DNA of 10,919 nt. Origin: Thalassiosira profunda (lineage: Eukaryota > Bacillariophyta > Thalassiosirophyceae > Thalassiosirales > Thalassiosiraceae). Position 1 is the stretch's first letter, and the number at the start of each line of letters is the position of its first letter. The notes under the pieces are model-generated. The model saw only the letters and a program-made list of their open reading frames with translations, did no database searches and was not told the DNA's origin. Position numbers and translations under genes: made by a program. This document shows, piece by piece, positions 1 to 8,563 of this stretch. The DNA is taken from NCBI GenBank assembly GCA_036939355.1, contig JALLAP010001297.1, forward strand, positions 1 through 10,919. Reading direction: 5' to 3'.

Positions 1-12
1 GCAGCTCTTCAT
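1..12 (-). CDS. Possible first codons of a divergent minus-strand gene (very weak)
   Basis: Read on the minus strand, positions 12 to 1 give ATG AAG AGC TGC (Met-Lys-Ser-Cys), cut by the window edge. Just before it on that strand, at about 66-26, is a pyrimidine-rich tract ending in CTCGCAG, which looks like a splice acceptor. A GTGAGT donor-like sequence lies at 228-223. Together these could be a 5' UTR intron of about 203 nt followed by 13 nt and a start codon. Only four codons are visible, so nothing can be said about the product, and the arrangement may be chance. Confidence 0.15.
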
Positions 13-399
13 TTTGTATATATTTCTGCGAGCAAGAGGAGGGAGAGGGGAAGCAACAAGGTGAGCAAATGGAACGGTTTTCGTCGTCGGTGCACTCGAA
101 CAGAGATCCACCGCAACTTATTGCAACGCCCCGGCCCCACGGCAGGCACAGGATACGATCGTCCCCCACGCCCCTCGCGCGGGCCCGCCCATCCATCCCC
201 GCTCCAGTCTACCGCTAGCCGCACTCACATTGGGGTGGCGACTTTGTTAGTGGCAAAAAGTGGTCGCCGGAGGAGCGAGGAGCGAGAGGAGGGGCGCGGG
301 AGGAAAAGCGGGTTGGTTCAACAAACGTCAGCGAGGGTCACCAGCGTCTGACCGTCTCACCACAAGCTTAGCTAACGATACGTAATACTTGAGGCTCAG

Positions 400-550
400 G
401 TAAGAAGTAGAGAGTCCTGAAAAGATTCGCAGAGGGAAAGAAAGTAAAGGGGTCTTGCGAGGTCGTAAGATTTTTTTCTCCTCTCCGCCTCGGTTCTCTT
501 GGTCACTTGCACCTGCACCGTCGATCGATTGCCCTGCACCATCTCACGAG
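400..550 (+). other. Candidate 5' UTR intron of the LRR gene
   Basis: A strong donor (CAG|GTAAGA, GT at 400-401) is followed by a long pyrimidine tract (470-500). The first AG after that tract is at 549-550. Splicing would leave about 40 nt before the ATG at 591, with no intervening ATG. The size of 151 nt is slightly above the 66-132 nt range of the coding introns in this gene. The proposal rests on splice-site consensus alone, because there is no reading frame to test it. Confidence 0.28.
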
Positions 551-590
551 CATTGCCCTTGTTTGGAACGAGCGGCAGGGCAGTCGAGAA

Positions 591-725
591 ATGACGCGCC
601 CGGCAGCGCCATGGGGTCGGCGCGGCGGCGGCAGCCGTGGCGGCGCCCGACGCGGCATCTTGGCGCGGAGTAGGTGCATGTGGTCATTGCTGCTCGCATG
701 CACCCTATTGCAATCGGCCGCGGCC
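591..725 (+). other. N-terminal signal peptide of the LRR protein
   Basis: Residues 1-29 are Arg/Gly-rich and basic. Residues 30-45 (from Met30 at 678) form a hydrophobic core, MWSLLLACTLLQSAAA, with small residues before a likely cleavage site after Ala45. This directs the protein into the secretory pathway. If translation starts at 678 instead, the signal would be compact and conventional (16 residues), so both starts give a secreted product. Confidence 0.8.
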
Positions 726-3700
726 CTCTCCGAAAAGGAGGTCCTCCACCACATTTACGGCAACCTCAACGGCGACAATTGGGATACCCCGTGGGACATC
801 TCCGGCGAAGATGCGTGCGACGAAACGAACTACCCCGGCGTCAAGTGCAACGACAATGGGCACGTCATCGAGATCGACCTGTCGGACAACAACATGGCCG
901 GATCCATCTCCCCGCACGTCTACACCCTCCCCCACCTGAAGAACCTCGACTTTAGCAAAAACCGCATCACCAACGCCGGATGGGACCGCATCGACGAGGT
1001 GGTCACGGGCGACACCCTCGTGAGCGACGTCGAGGTCATCGACCTGACCAACAACCTGATCAACTCCGTCGAGGGGGTGGACGCGCTCAAGGACTCGCTG
1101 ACCGGACTGCACATGACGTACAACAACCTGAAGGGGACGATGCCCGACGAGCTGTTCCAGCTGGAGAAGTTGGAGATTTTGGCCATCAGCGAGAACGCGC
1201 TCACGGGCGAGATCGACGCGCGGTTGGGAGGGCTGACCGATTTGCTCGAGTTGTACTGCTACGGCAATAAGATCACGGGGAGCATCCCCACGGAGATTGG
1301 GCAGTTGACTAAAATGCAGATCTTGACGGTGAGTTGGTTGCTGCAGTGTTTGATCCATTGTGGAGAGGCGCAGACATTTGCGCACATGATATGCACCAAT
1401 TGGTTTTCACTGCCGCCCGGCTCCACAATGAACTCACCCCATCATACACTCCAAACATAGTTCGCCGAGAACAAGCTCTCTGGTATTCTGCCCGAAGAGA
1501 TCAAGAACATGGGGAACCTGCAGACCTTTTCGGTGCACAACAACGATCCGGATACCGGAAAACACACGGGACCGCTGCCAAAGTTTGACACGCACCCCTT
1601 TTTGAGCGAGATTTAGTGAGTGGGGTGGATGCTACTTGCAAAAGCAATGCATTTGTCTCATCCATACTAAACCATGATTGTTGCACTGCAGCCTCGACGG
1701 CAATGCCTTCACCGGCGACATCCCGCGCAACTTCCTCAAAGCCTTCAACGGCACCGCTGGGGAGACGGTCACCATTGGGCTCTCCAACAACGAACTCACG
1801 GGCAAGATCCCCGTGGAGTTTCTCAAGTTCGATTCGTTGGTCCTGCACGCCACCGGAAACAGCCTCACGGGCTTTGACGACCGCATGTGCGACGAGGACA
1901 CCGGTTCCGCCAAGGAGATTGGCGCTTGGATGAACGGCCTCGTGGAGCAGTATGGGTGCGATGCCATTCTGTGTCCGGCGGGATACTGGAGCGACACTGG
2001 ACGCCAGGAGGAGGAGGCGACCCCTTGCGCAGTTTGTAGCGATGGCACTGATGGCAAGTTTGGCGCGACCGAGTGCTCTTCGGACACTGGGAGTGGAGCG
2101 AGCGAGTTGGAGATCCTGGCCGAGTTTTACTTGTCGTTGGGTGGACCCCAGTGGGACGAAGCGACGGGCTGGGAGGCGTTCGTCGAGATGGAATCGCCCG
2201 AAGACGTGACTTTGCCCACCTACCAGGAAATGGCGATCGATGTTTGCCAGTTCAAGGGCGTGGCGTGCTACGGTGGCAAGGTGATTGAAGTTTCGCTTCC
2301 CAACAATGGGCTGGAGGGTTTGGTGCCCCCGTCCTTTTGGGATCTTACTGCGCTCACGGAGATCGACCTGTCGGGAAACGAAGTCCGCCTGGATCGCGAG
2401 TTTGGCTTTGGGGACATTGGAAACGCGAAAGCCCTGCGCAAGGTGGACCTCTCTTCCAATGACATCCAGTCGTTCAAGGGCATTGGGAAGGCGACCGGCC
2501 TGGAGGAGCTGCACATCGACGATGCTTACTTCTTTGGCGAGATGGACATGGACGAATTGCTGAAGCTGACGGGGCTGAAGATTTTGCACATGCAGTTCTC
2601 GGGATTGAACGGGGTGATTCCGAAGGAAATCAGCGAATGGAAGAGCCTCAGGGCCCTCAATCTGTATGGCAACGAACTGCGTGGGAAGATCCCAACACAG
2701 ATTGGACTCATGACCAATCTGTGGCACATCGACCTGTCGGAGAACGAAATTACGGGCCATCTCCCCACGCAGGCCCTCAAGCAACTTCCTGATCTAGAAA
2801 AGTTCCACGTCCATCAGTCCGGCCGCAGCGGGAGGGGCATCATCGGCAAGCTCCCCTCCTTCAAGGAGCAGACGAAGCTGCACATGCTCGATATCAACTC
2901 GAATCAGATGACGGGGTCCATCCCCGAGGACTTTCTGAGTGGAATCGAAGACGCGGATCAAAGGATGGACGTCGACATTGGCTACAACGACTTCACGGGC
3001 ACCGTCCCGGCTGGGCTCTCCCGGTTCACCAACATGCGATTCGACGCGGTCAAGAACAGGCTGACGGGCGTCAACTCCGCCCTTTGCTCGGCCAGGGACT
3101 GGTTCAATGGCGAGGTGGGAAGGGTGATCGACGAAGGTGGCGATGGGTGCGACGCCATCCTGTGCCCCAAAGGAACGTACAACGACGTGGGCAGGGCGAG
3201 GGCCGGCTCGAATGGGAAGTGTTTGGACTGCACCAACGGACAGTACGCGGGCGCCACTGGATGCGATCTCGACAACGATGGGGTGGACGACCTCGGCGGT
3301 AGCGGCACCCGCGAGAAGGAAATTCTGGACGACTTGTTCTACTCGACGGGCGGTAAGAATTGGACGAAGCCGAGCGATACCTGGACGTGGGGCTCGGTGT
3401 GCGATTACGAGGGCGTCACGTGCTCCACCGAAGGAGACAACGTCAACGAGGGCGTGGAGGAGATAGACCTGGCCGGATTCGGGCTCAAGTACAGCATCCC
3501 AACGTCGATTTACGAGCTGCCCTCGCTTAGGAAGGTGGATTTCTCGAACAACGTCGTCGATCTTCCCTTCGACGGGATCGCGAATGCCGCCAAGCTCGAA
3601 ATCATTTCGATGGGCGATGCGGATTTGAAGACGGTCGATGGTATCGGAGATGCCCCGTCGCTGAAGAAGGTGAGCATGGTCTTCTCTCATGCACACCTTG

Positions 3701-6700
3701 CCGTCCACAGTTCCCATACTCACTATTTTCTGTTATGTGCCATTATGTAGCTCCACATCCCGCGCAACAGCTTCCCAGAGGGCACCATCCCCGACGAGCT
3801 CTATTCGATTTCCACGCTGGAGTCTCTCGCGATTAGTTACAATGGCTTCGAAGGCACCATTTCCCCCGACATTGCCAACCTTAGCCAGCTGAAGGAGTTT
3901 TGGGCGGGGTCGAACGACATCACCGGATCGATTCCACCTGAGATGGAGCAGATGTCTCAGCTCACGAGCATCGTGTGAGTTGCCCACCACTCGAGCCTGC
4001 CTGCGTGCTTGACTCTTCGCAAACTCACCCGCCTTCCTTCTCGCCTCATCTACCCAGCCTCTCCGGCAATCGCATGAGCGGAGAAATCCCCAACGAGCTG
4101 GAAAATATTGATACGCTGAAGCAGTTGCATCTCAATGGCCAGCGCGACTTTGGGGGCTTCAATGGTCCGCTCCCGAGCTTCAAATTCTCCCAGACCTTGG
4201 AAGATATCGATTTCAGTAAAAACTCATTGACCGGCTCGATCCCCAATGACTTCTTGGAGACTGTGCGCCAGTCCCTGAGCCACGACATCTACGCCTACGA
4301 CAAGATTGATCTGTGAGTGTGCTAGGTTTCATTTTGTGTGTGATCTTCCCCATCAGGTTGCTCAAACATGCATACCCTGTAAATGCAGATCTTCCAACCA
4401 AATCACTGGTGCAGTCCCTACCGATTGGGACGACTTCGTGGGGCTCTGGATGAAGTGAGTTGGCTCCACAATTGACATTCTCGCCCCAATTGTTGCATTT
4501 CCTCACGATTTCTTTCGCAGCCTTGTCAACAACCGCATCACGGAACTCCCTGGCGATCTGTGCGACGATGACGATGAGTTCATGAACAACCTGGTTGGCG
4601 AGCTTTCGGAGAACAAGTGCGATGCCATTCTGTGTCGTCCTGGATTTTTCACGGCCCAGGGACGCCAGACCTCGCTGACGGAGAAGTGCCAGCCATGCAC
4701 GGGAGAGACCGAGCTGGAGCGGAAGGAGAAGGCGCCCTTTTATGGCTCCACCAAGTGCAAATCGGTTTCCGAGGATCGAAAGATACTGGAGCAATTGCAC
4801 GAAGCTATTTTTACCGGGGCATCTGAGGATCAGTACTGGATGACAGAGAACCCCATCTGTTCGTGGCAAGGCATTACGTGCGACGACGACACTGCTGATA
4901 CTGGAGTAACGGAGATCAAGCTCGAGAGCAATTCGCTTCAGTATTCGGAGAAGGCGTCAGAGTTGTTCTTCTCCCTCCCGGACCTGGAAAAGCTCAACAT
5001 CAGAGGAAACCCAGAACTCACTCTGACGTTCGAAGATGTCGGCAAACCACCACGGCTCGAAATGTTGCAACTGTCCGATACCGGGCTCACCTCCATCGAA
5101 GGCATCAACCAAGCCACCAAGCTGAAGGAGCTGCAGTGAGTTGTTGCTTGCTCCACTTCTTTCTCTGCAGTCATCTGTTTCGCTTACGTTTCTCTCCCAA
5201 AGCGTCACCGAGAACGACCTCACCGGTCCATTTCCCGAGGAAATCCTCGACCTCACTTTCATGGAGCTTCTGTACATCTCATTCAATGACATCACTGGCA
5301 CCCTTCCCACGCGCATTGGAGAGCTGGCCGATTTGAGGGAGTTTTACGCATACACCAACCAAATGACGGGCGCAATCCCGAGCGAACTGGGCCTGCTGGT
5401 GGAATTGGAGAACCTCGTGATTGGAAAGAACCAATTTTCAGGTCAGTGCTGGTTGTTGTGTCATGTGCTGCTCTTCTCTGCTGCAGCCACAACTTACTTC
5501 TGAATTGCTTGTTCCTTCGCACAGGCAAACTGCCCATCGAGCTGAACAGTCTCTCCAAGCTGAAGGAGTTCTCCGTGTATTACGCTGGCGGTGACGATGG
5601 CTTAGTGGGCACAGTGCTGGATTTCTCAAAGGTGACGATGATCGAGAAACTCGAGTACGTAATTCCACCTGCTGTTCTTCGCTCTGCGCCGGAGAGAAGC
5701 TCATTCCATTGTCTCGCCCCCTTCACAGTCTCGAGGGCAACCAATTCACTGGAACGGTCCCGAGCACCTTCTTGAGCGGCCTCGACTCGGAATACATTTC
5801 GGAACCCGGGAACGAGATCATCCTGCACCTCGCAGACAATGCGCTCACAGGTGTGCTTCCCAGCAGTCTCACGAACATCAAGAATCTGTACATCGACATC
5901 TCGGGCAATAAATTCACAGAGCTGCCCGATGCCTTTTGCAGTCAAGCTCTGTGGATGAGCGGAAAGGTGGGCGAGCTGAACTCGTGCAATGCGATCGCCT
6001 GTCCGAAGAATACCTTCAGCGACACGGGGCGGCACGAAGAGGAGGAGTGCACTCCCTGCGGTGATATGGAGTCGGCTGAATTCATCGGAAGCTACTCTTG
6101 CAAACACGTGGCGCTGGAAATGAACGCGCTCAAAGCTCTGTATTCTGCGACCCAGGGCGCCACGTGGGACGAAAATACCAACTGGATGGATTACTCGAAG
6201 CCCATCTGCAGCTGGCACGGCATCGAGTGTCACGGGGACAAGTCGGACAATCACACGGTGACGGAGATCAACCTCCCCGACAATTCCCTGGATGGCACAA
6301 TGCCGCAGTCCATCTTCGAGTTGCCGGCCCTGGAGACGCTCAATCTGAAGGAGAACAGCGTTTACCTGACGTTTGGCAGCATCAGCAAGGCCAAAAGCCT
6401 CGAGGTGCTGTACATTTCGGACATTGACATTGGAAGCATCAAGGGTCTGGGGAAGGCGCCGGCACTCAAGGAGGTGCATCTCACGGCGAACGAACTCACA
6501 GGGACTCTCCCCCCTGACTTCTTTGAGCTCGCTGATACCATCGAGCGCATCCTCATCGCCTACAACTCCTTCTCGGGCACGCTGAGCACGGACTTTGGAA
6601 AGATGAAGAACCTCAAGGACTTCTACGCATACGACAATGAGTTTACGGGCTCCCTTCCGTCCGAGTTTGCATCGCTTCCAGACCTCCAAAACCTGGTGCT

Positions 6701-8563
6701 GGCCGAGAACAAGCTCTCCGGAACCATTTCGGAGAACTTCAGTTCGATGCCTCAGCTCACTCTGTTCTCGGTCTATCGGAGACTCAAGCCCGGACCGAAG
6801 CTCTCTGGAATGCTGCCCACCTTCTCGAACGCGCCCAAACTCGAAGGCCTTTATCTGGACTACAATCATCTCGTAGGAACGATCCCTTCGAACTTCCTCA
6901 AGTCGAGCCTGAACACGAACCTCATTACCATCAGCCACAACCTATTGTCTGGGAGCGTGCCGACCGAGTTGCTGGTTCTCGACGACCTCAACATCGAAAT
7001 GGAGGGAAATAAGATCACCGACGTCGACCCCCGATTCTGCGACAACGACTCCTGGATGAAAGGGCTGATCAAAACGTATGGTTGCGATGCGTTCATGTGC
7101 GAGCCTGGATACCAGAGCATCTACGGCCGTCAAAATACCACCGACTCGGGCTGCGAAAAGTGCGACGACGACGACGAACCCAGTCCATACTGGGGAAGCA
7201 CGACGTGCGACAGCGTGGTGGACGAGAAGGAAATCCTGACGCTCCTCTACAGCAGGACCCTTGGCGACGACTGGCACCGCAACGACAATTGGCTGGAGTC
7301 GGACGACATCTGCACATGGTACGGCGTCGAATGCAGAGACGGCTCCTCCGTCCAAGCCCTCTACCTCGGAGCGAACAATCTTCGAGGCACCCCGCCCAAA
7401 GAGATCTTCCTCTTGCACCAACTGCACACGCTCTGGCTCCACTCCAACCCGATGGACTTTAAGTTTGACGGCATCGGAAAGGCCAAGAACCTGGTCGAAC
7501 TTCGTCTCGACTCGACCGGGCTCAGAGACGTCAGCGGTGTGGGAGACGGGAAATCCCTGGCCAGGTTGGATCTTAAATACAACCAGATCAGCGGCTCATT
7601 TCCGGTGGAGCTCTTCGACTTGAAGAAGTTGGAGTCCTTGTCGCTCACGGACAATAGGTGCGTTAGCAACCGTGCCCCGTGATGCGTTGTATGTTATTTT
7701 CATGCCATCAGTCTGACAATGGCTCTTTCTCTCCTCCAGACTGTCCGGAGAGCTGCCCACTTCGTTCGCGGAGTTGGAGAACTTGATTCACCTCCGCTTG
7801 GGATCGAACCTGTTCAAAGGTGGACTGAAGGCCTTCAGCGACTCGGATCGCCTTATCACCCTCGATCTATCCGGTNTCGAACCTGTTCAAAGGTGGACTG
7901 AAGGCCTTCAGCGACTCGGATCGCCTTATCACCCTCGATCTATCCGGTGAGGATGCATTATCTACAGCTGCTTCGCTGTGTTCGCCTTCTCTTGTTCTTG
8001 GAATCTCATCATTCTTTGCACTCCGAACGCAGACAATGATCTCGAGGGAACGATCCCAATGAACTTCTTGAATTCGATATCGCACCGGAAACCGATAACA
8101 GCCGACCTCTCGTCGAACAAGCTCTCCGGGGCAGTGCCGCTCGAGCTTGATAGGTGAGTGATTTTTGTTCGGTGGTGCTCTCTCTCACTCAGGTTCATTC
8201 TCTCATGCAATATTTCCTGATTGCTGTTGCAGGCTCGACCAGCTCGTCATATATCTCCGCGACAACAAGTTCACCGAGCTCGATCCCAGCCTCTGCGACA
8301 ACAACAACCAGGGATGGAACCTGCGCACGGTGCAGATGTACGGCTGCGACGCCATCATGTGCCCTCCCGGAACGGCCAACTACCACGGCCGACGGAGCGG
8401 CGAGAACAGCCCCTGCCTGCCGTGCGAGAGCAACACCAACCTCTACGGCCAGATCACGTGCAATGGACTGGTCCTCGAGGCCTCCTCCAGCCCGCGGCTA
8501 TTTGTGCGGGGAGCGGTGGCGACAGTAATTGCCTCCTTCACTTTTGGACTGTTTGTCCTCTAG
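591..8563 (+). CDS. Giant secreted six-module leucine-rich-repeat protein with predicted GPI anchor, 13 exons
   Basis: Exons: 591-1328, 1461-1615, 1692-3669, 3751-3974, 4058-4312, 4389-4454, 4521-5135, 5203-5441, 5525-5654, 5729-7657, 7740-7946 (contains an assembly duplication), 8033-8153, 8233-8563. With one 72-base copy and the N at 7876 removed the coding length is 6915 nt, 2304 residues plus TAG. All 12 introns are GT-AG, 66-132 nt, and all phases agree. Start: ATG 591 has a purine at -3; in-frame ATG 678 directly precedes the hydrophobic signal core but has a poor context. Domains: signal peptide to about residue 45; six modules (48-426, 434-822, 839-1218, 1226-1591, 1597-1960, 1966-2271), each a WxxxxC-GVxC N-cap, a series of LxxLxLxxNxLxGxIP repeats and a GCDAxxCxPG Cys cap; then a hydrophobic tail. 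N-glycosylation sequons occur (for example NGT, NWT, NHT, NTT). There is no kinase or TIR domain. Likely a cell-surface binding protein; ligand and role are unknown. Architecture is secure, function is not. Confidence 0.9.
732..2076 (+). repeat. LRR module 1 (residues about 48-426)
   Basis: The N-terminal cap carries Trp64 and Trp68 and the pair Cys76 and Cys86 (YPGVKC), as in plant-type LRR N-caps. Canonical repeats follow (for example NKITGSIPTEIG and NKLSGILPEEI). A repeat with an insertion ends in GPLPKF, and the module closes with WMNGLVEQYGCDAILC (Cys387, Cys392), then CxxC and FGATEC (Cys426). The module is interrupted by introns 1 (1329-1460, phase 0) and 2 (1616-1691, phase 2). Its SVEGVDALKDSL stretch looks like a degenerate form of the GIGxAxxL repeats of the other modules. 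Confidence 0.85.
2098..3264 (+). repeat. LRR module 2 (residues about 434-822)
   Basis: Opens with ELEILAEFYLSLGGPQW and a longer N-cap (Cys before FKGVAC). A pair of non-canonical repeats (FGDIGNAKALRKV and FKGIGKATGLEEL) comes next, then plant-type repeats such as NELRGKIPTQIG and NQMTGSIPEDFL, an insertion repeat ending GKLPSF, and the cap GCDAILCPKGTYNDVGR (Cys784) closing at GATGC (Cys822). The whole module lies inside exon 3 with no intron. It is followed by a short Asp/Gly-rich linker. Confidence 0.85.
3313..4758 (+). repeat. LRR module 3 (residues about 839-1218)
   Basis: Begins EKEILDDLFYSTGG with the N-cap pair in CDYEGVTC. The non-canonical pair is FDGIANAAKLEII and VDGIGDAPSLKK. 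Repeats include NDITGSIPPEM, NRMSGEIPNEL and NSLTGSIPNDF, with an insertion repeat ending GPLPSF. The Cys cap is KCDAILCRPGFF (Cys1172), ending GSTKC (Cys1218). This is the most intron-rich module: introns 3 (3670-3750), 4 (3975-4057), 5 (4313-4388) and 6 (4455-4520). The last three share one position in the LRR. Confidence 0.85.
4780..6101 (+). repeat. LRR module 4 (residues about 1226-1591)
   Basis: Begins KILEQLHEAIF with N-cap ICSWQGITC. The non-canonical pair is FEDVGKPPRLEML and IEGINQATKLKEL. Repeats include NDITGTLPTRIG and NQMTGAIPSELG, and an insertion repeat (SVYYAGGDDGLVG). The Cys cap departs from the others: SCNAIACPKNTF (Cys1553) replaces the usual CDAxxCxPG, ending GSYSC (Cys1591). 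Introns 7 (5136-5202), 8 (5442-5524) and 9 (5655-5728) interrupt it. Confidence 0.85.
6117..7208 (+). repeat. LRR module 5 (residues about 1597-1960)
   Basis: Begins EMNALKALYSATQGATW with N-cap ICSWHGIEC. The non-canonical pair is FGSISKAKSLEVL and IKGLGKAPALKEV. Repeats include NELTGTLPPDFF, NEFTGSLPSEFA and NKLSGTISENF, an insertion repeat (SVYRRLKPGPKLSG) and the Cys cap GCDAFMCEPGYQ (Cys1919), followed by an Asp run (CDDDDEP) and GSTTC (Cys1960). It is entirely inside exon 10, with no intron. Confidence 0.85.
7224..8461 (+). repeat. LRR module 6, shorter (residues about 1966-2271)
   Basis: Begins EKEILTLLYSRTLGDDW with N-cap ICTWYGVEC. The non-canonical pair is FDGIGKAKNLVEL and VSGVGDGKSLARL. 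Plant-type repeats follow (NQISGSFPVEL, NRLSGELPTSFAEL, NDLEGTIPMNFL, NKLSGAVPLEL) and the cap GCDAIMCPPGTAN (Cys2233) ends at GQITC (Cys2271). It is about 60-80 residues shorter than the others and lacks the YxYxN-type and insertion-containing repeats. Introns 10 (7658-7739), 11 (7947-8032) and 12 (8154-8232) lie in it, as does the assembly duplication around 7876. Confidence 0.85.
7804..7948 (+). repeat. 72-bp direct duplication around a single N (assembly join)
   Basis: Bases 7804-7875 and 7877-7948 are identical over all 72 positions and are separated only by the N at 7876. The block is coding sequence of exon 11 plus the first two bases of intron 11 (GT). Left in place, the 73 extra bases shift the LRR frame. 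Removed, exon 11 becomes 134 nt and joins exons 10 and 12 in frame. This is best read as two overlapping contig ends placed side by side with a token gap. Confidence 0.9.
8462..8560 (+). other. C-terminal GPI-attachment signal (predicted)
   Basis: After the last Cys cap the protein ends with small residues (A-S-S-S, residues 2278-2281), a short Pro/Arg-containing spacer and a terminal hydrophobic run, AVATVIASFTFGLFVL, with nothing after it. This is the usual layout of a GPI signal: omega site in the Ala/Ser cluster, spacer, hydrophobic tail. It would place the protein on the outer face of the plasma membrane. The alternative is a short C-terminal transmembrane anchor; the hydrophobic run is only about 16 residues, which favours GPI. 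Confidence 0.65.

Larger units (their letters stand above)
1..590. other. Upstream region and 5' leader of the LRR gene
   Basis: I see no convincing coding region here. The short open frames (for example 61-351 on plus and 224-9 on minus) lack ATG starts or any recognisable domain and are rich in Arg and Pro, as expected from GC-rich non-coding sequence. Visible landmarks are an AT-rich stretch at 13-25, a perfect splice-donor-like CAG|GTAAGA at 397-405, and a long pyrimidine tract at 470-500 shortly before the start codon at 591. The region probably holds the promoter and 5' UTR of the LRR gene. It may also be shared with a divergent gene lying to the left. No promoter element can be assigned with confidence. 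Confidence 0.55.

Noticed and set aside
13..25. TATA box for the LRR gene (TTTGTATATATTT)
   Set aside because: It lies about 570 bp before the start codon with no supporting initiator, and could equally belong to a leftward gene or to nothing.
61..351. 96-codon plus-strand open frame in the leader
   Set aside because: It begins at a non-ATG codon, is Arg/Ser/Pro-rich, and has no domain or signal; likely non-coding.
1501..2784. 427-codon open frame on the minus strand opposite the LRR gene (with others at 705-1385, 2794-3723 and 5580-6938)
   Set aside because: These are antisense shadows of GC-rich, regularly repeating codons. They have no recognisable domain, are confined to LRR exons, and their products are Arg/Val/Leu-rich without structure.
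7804..7948. Tandem LRR duplication in exon 11
   Set aside because: The unit is 72 nt, the size of one LRR, which is tempting. However, the copies are 100 percent identical, are separated by an N, end two bases into the intron, and break the frame because of the N.
7740..8563. LRR gene ending at an in-frame stop after exon 10 or at the N
   Set aside because: The stop after 7657 is inside an intron with good splice sites, and the frame continues perfectly through exons 11-13 to a complete sixth module and tail.
591..8563. LRR receptor kinase
   Set aside because: There is no kinase domain. After the last Cys cap only 33 residues remain, ending in a hydrophobic run.
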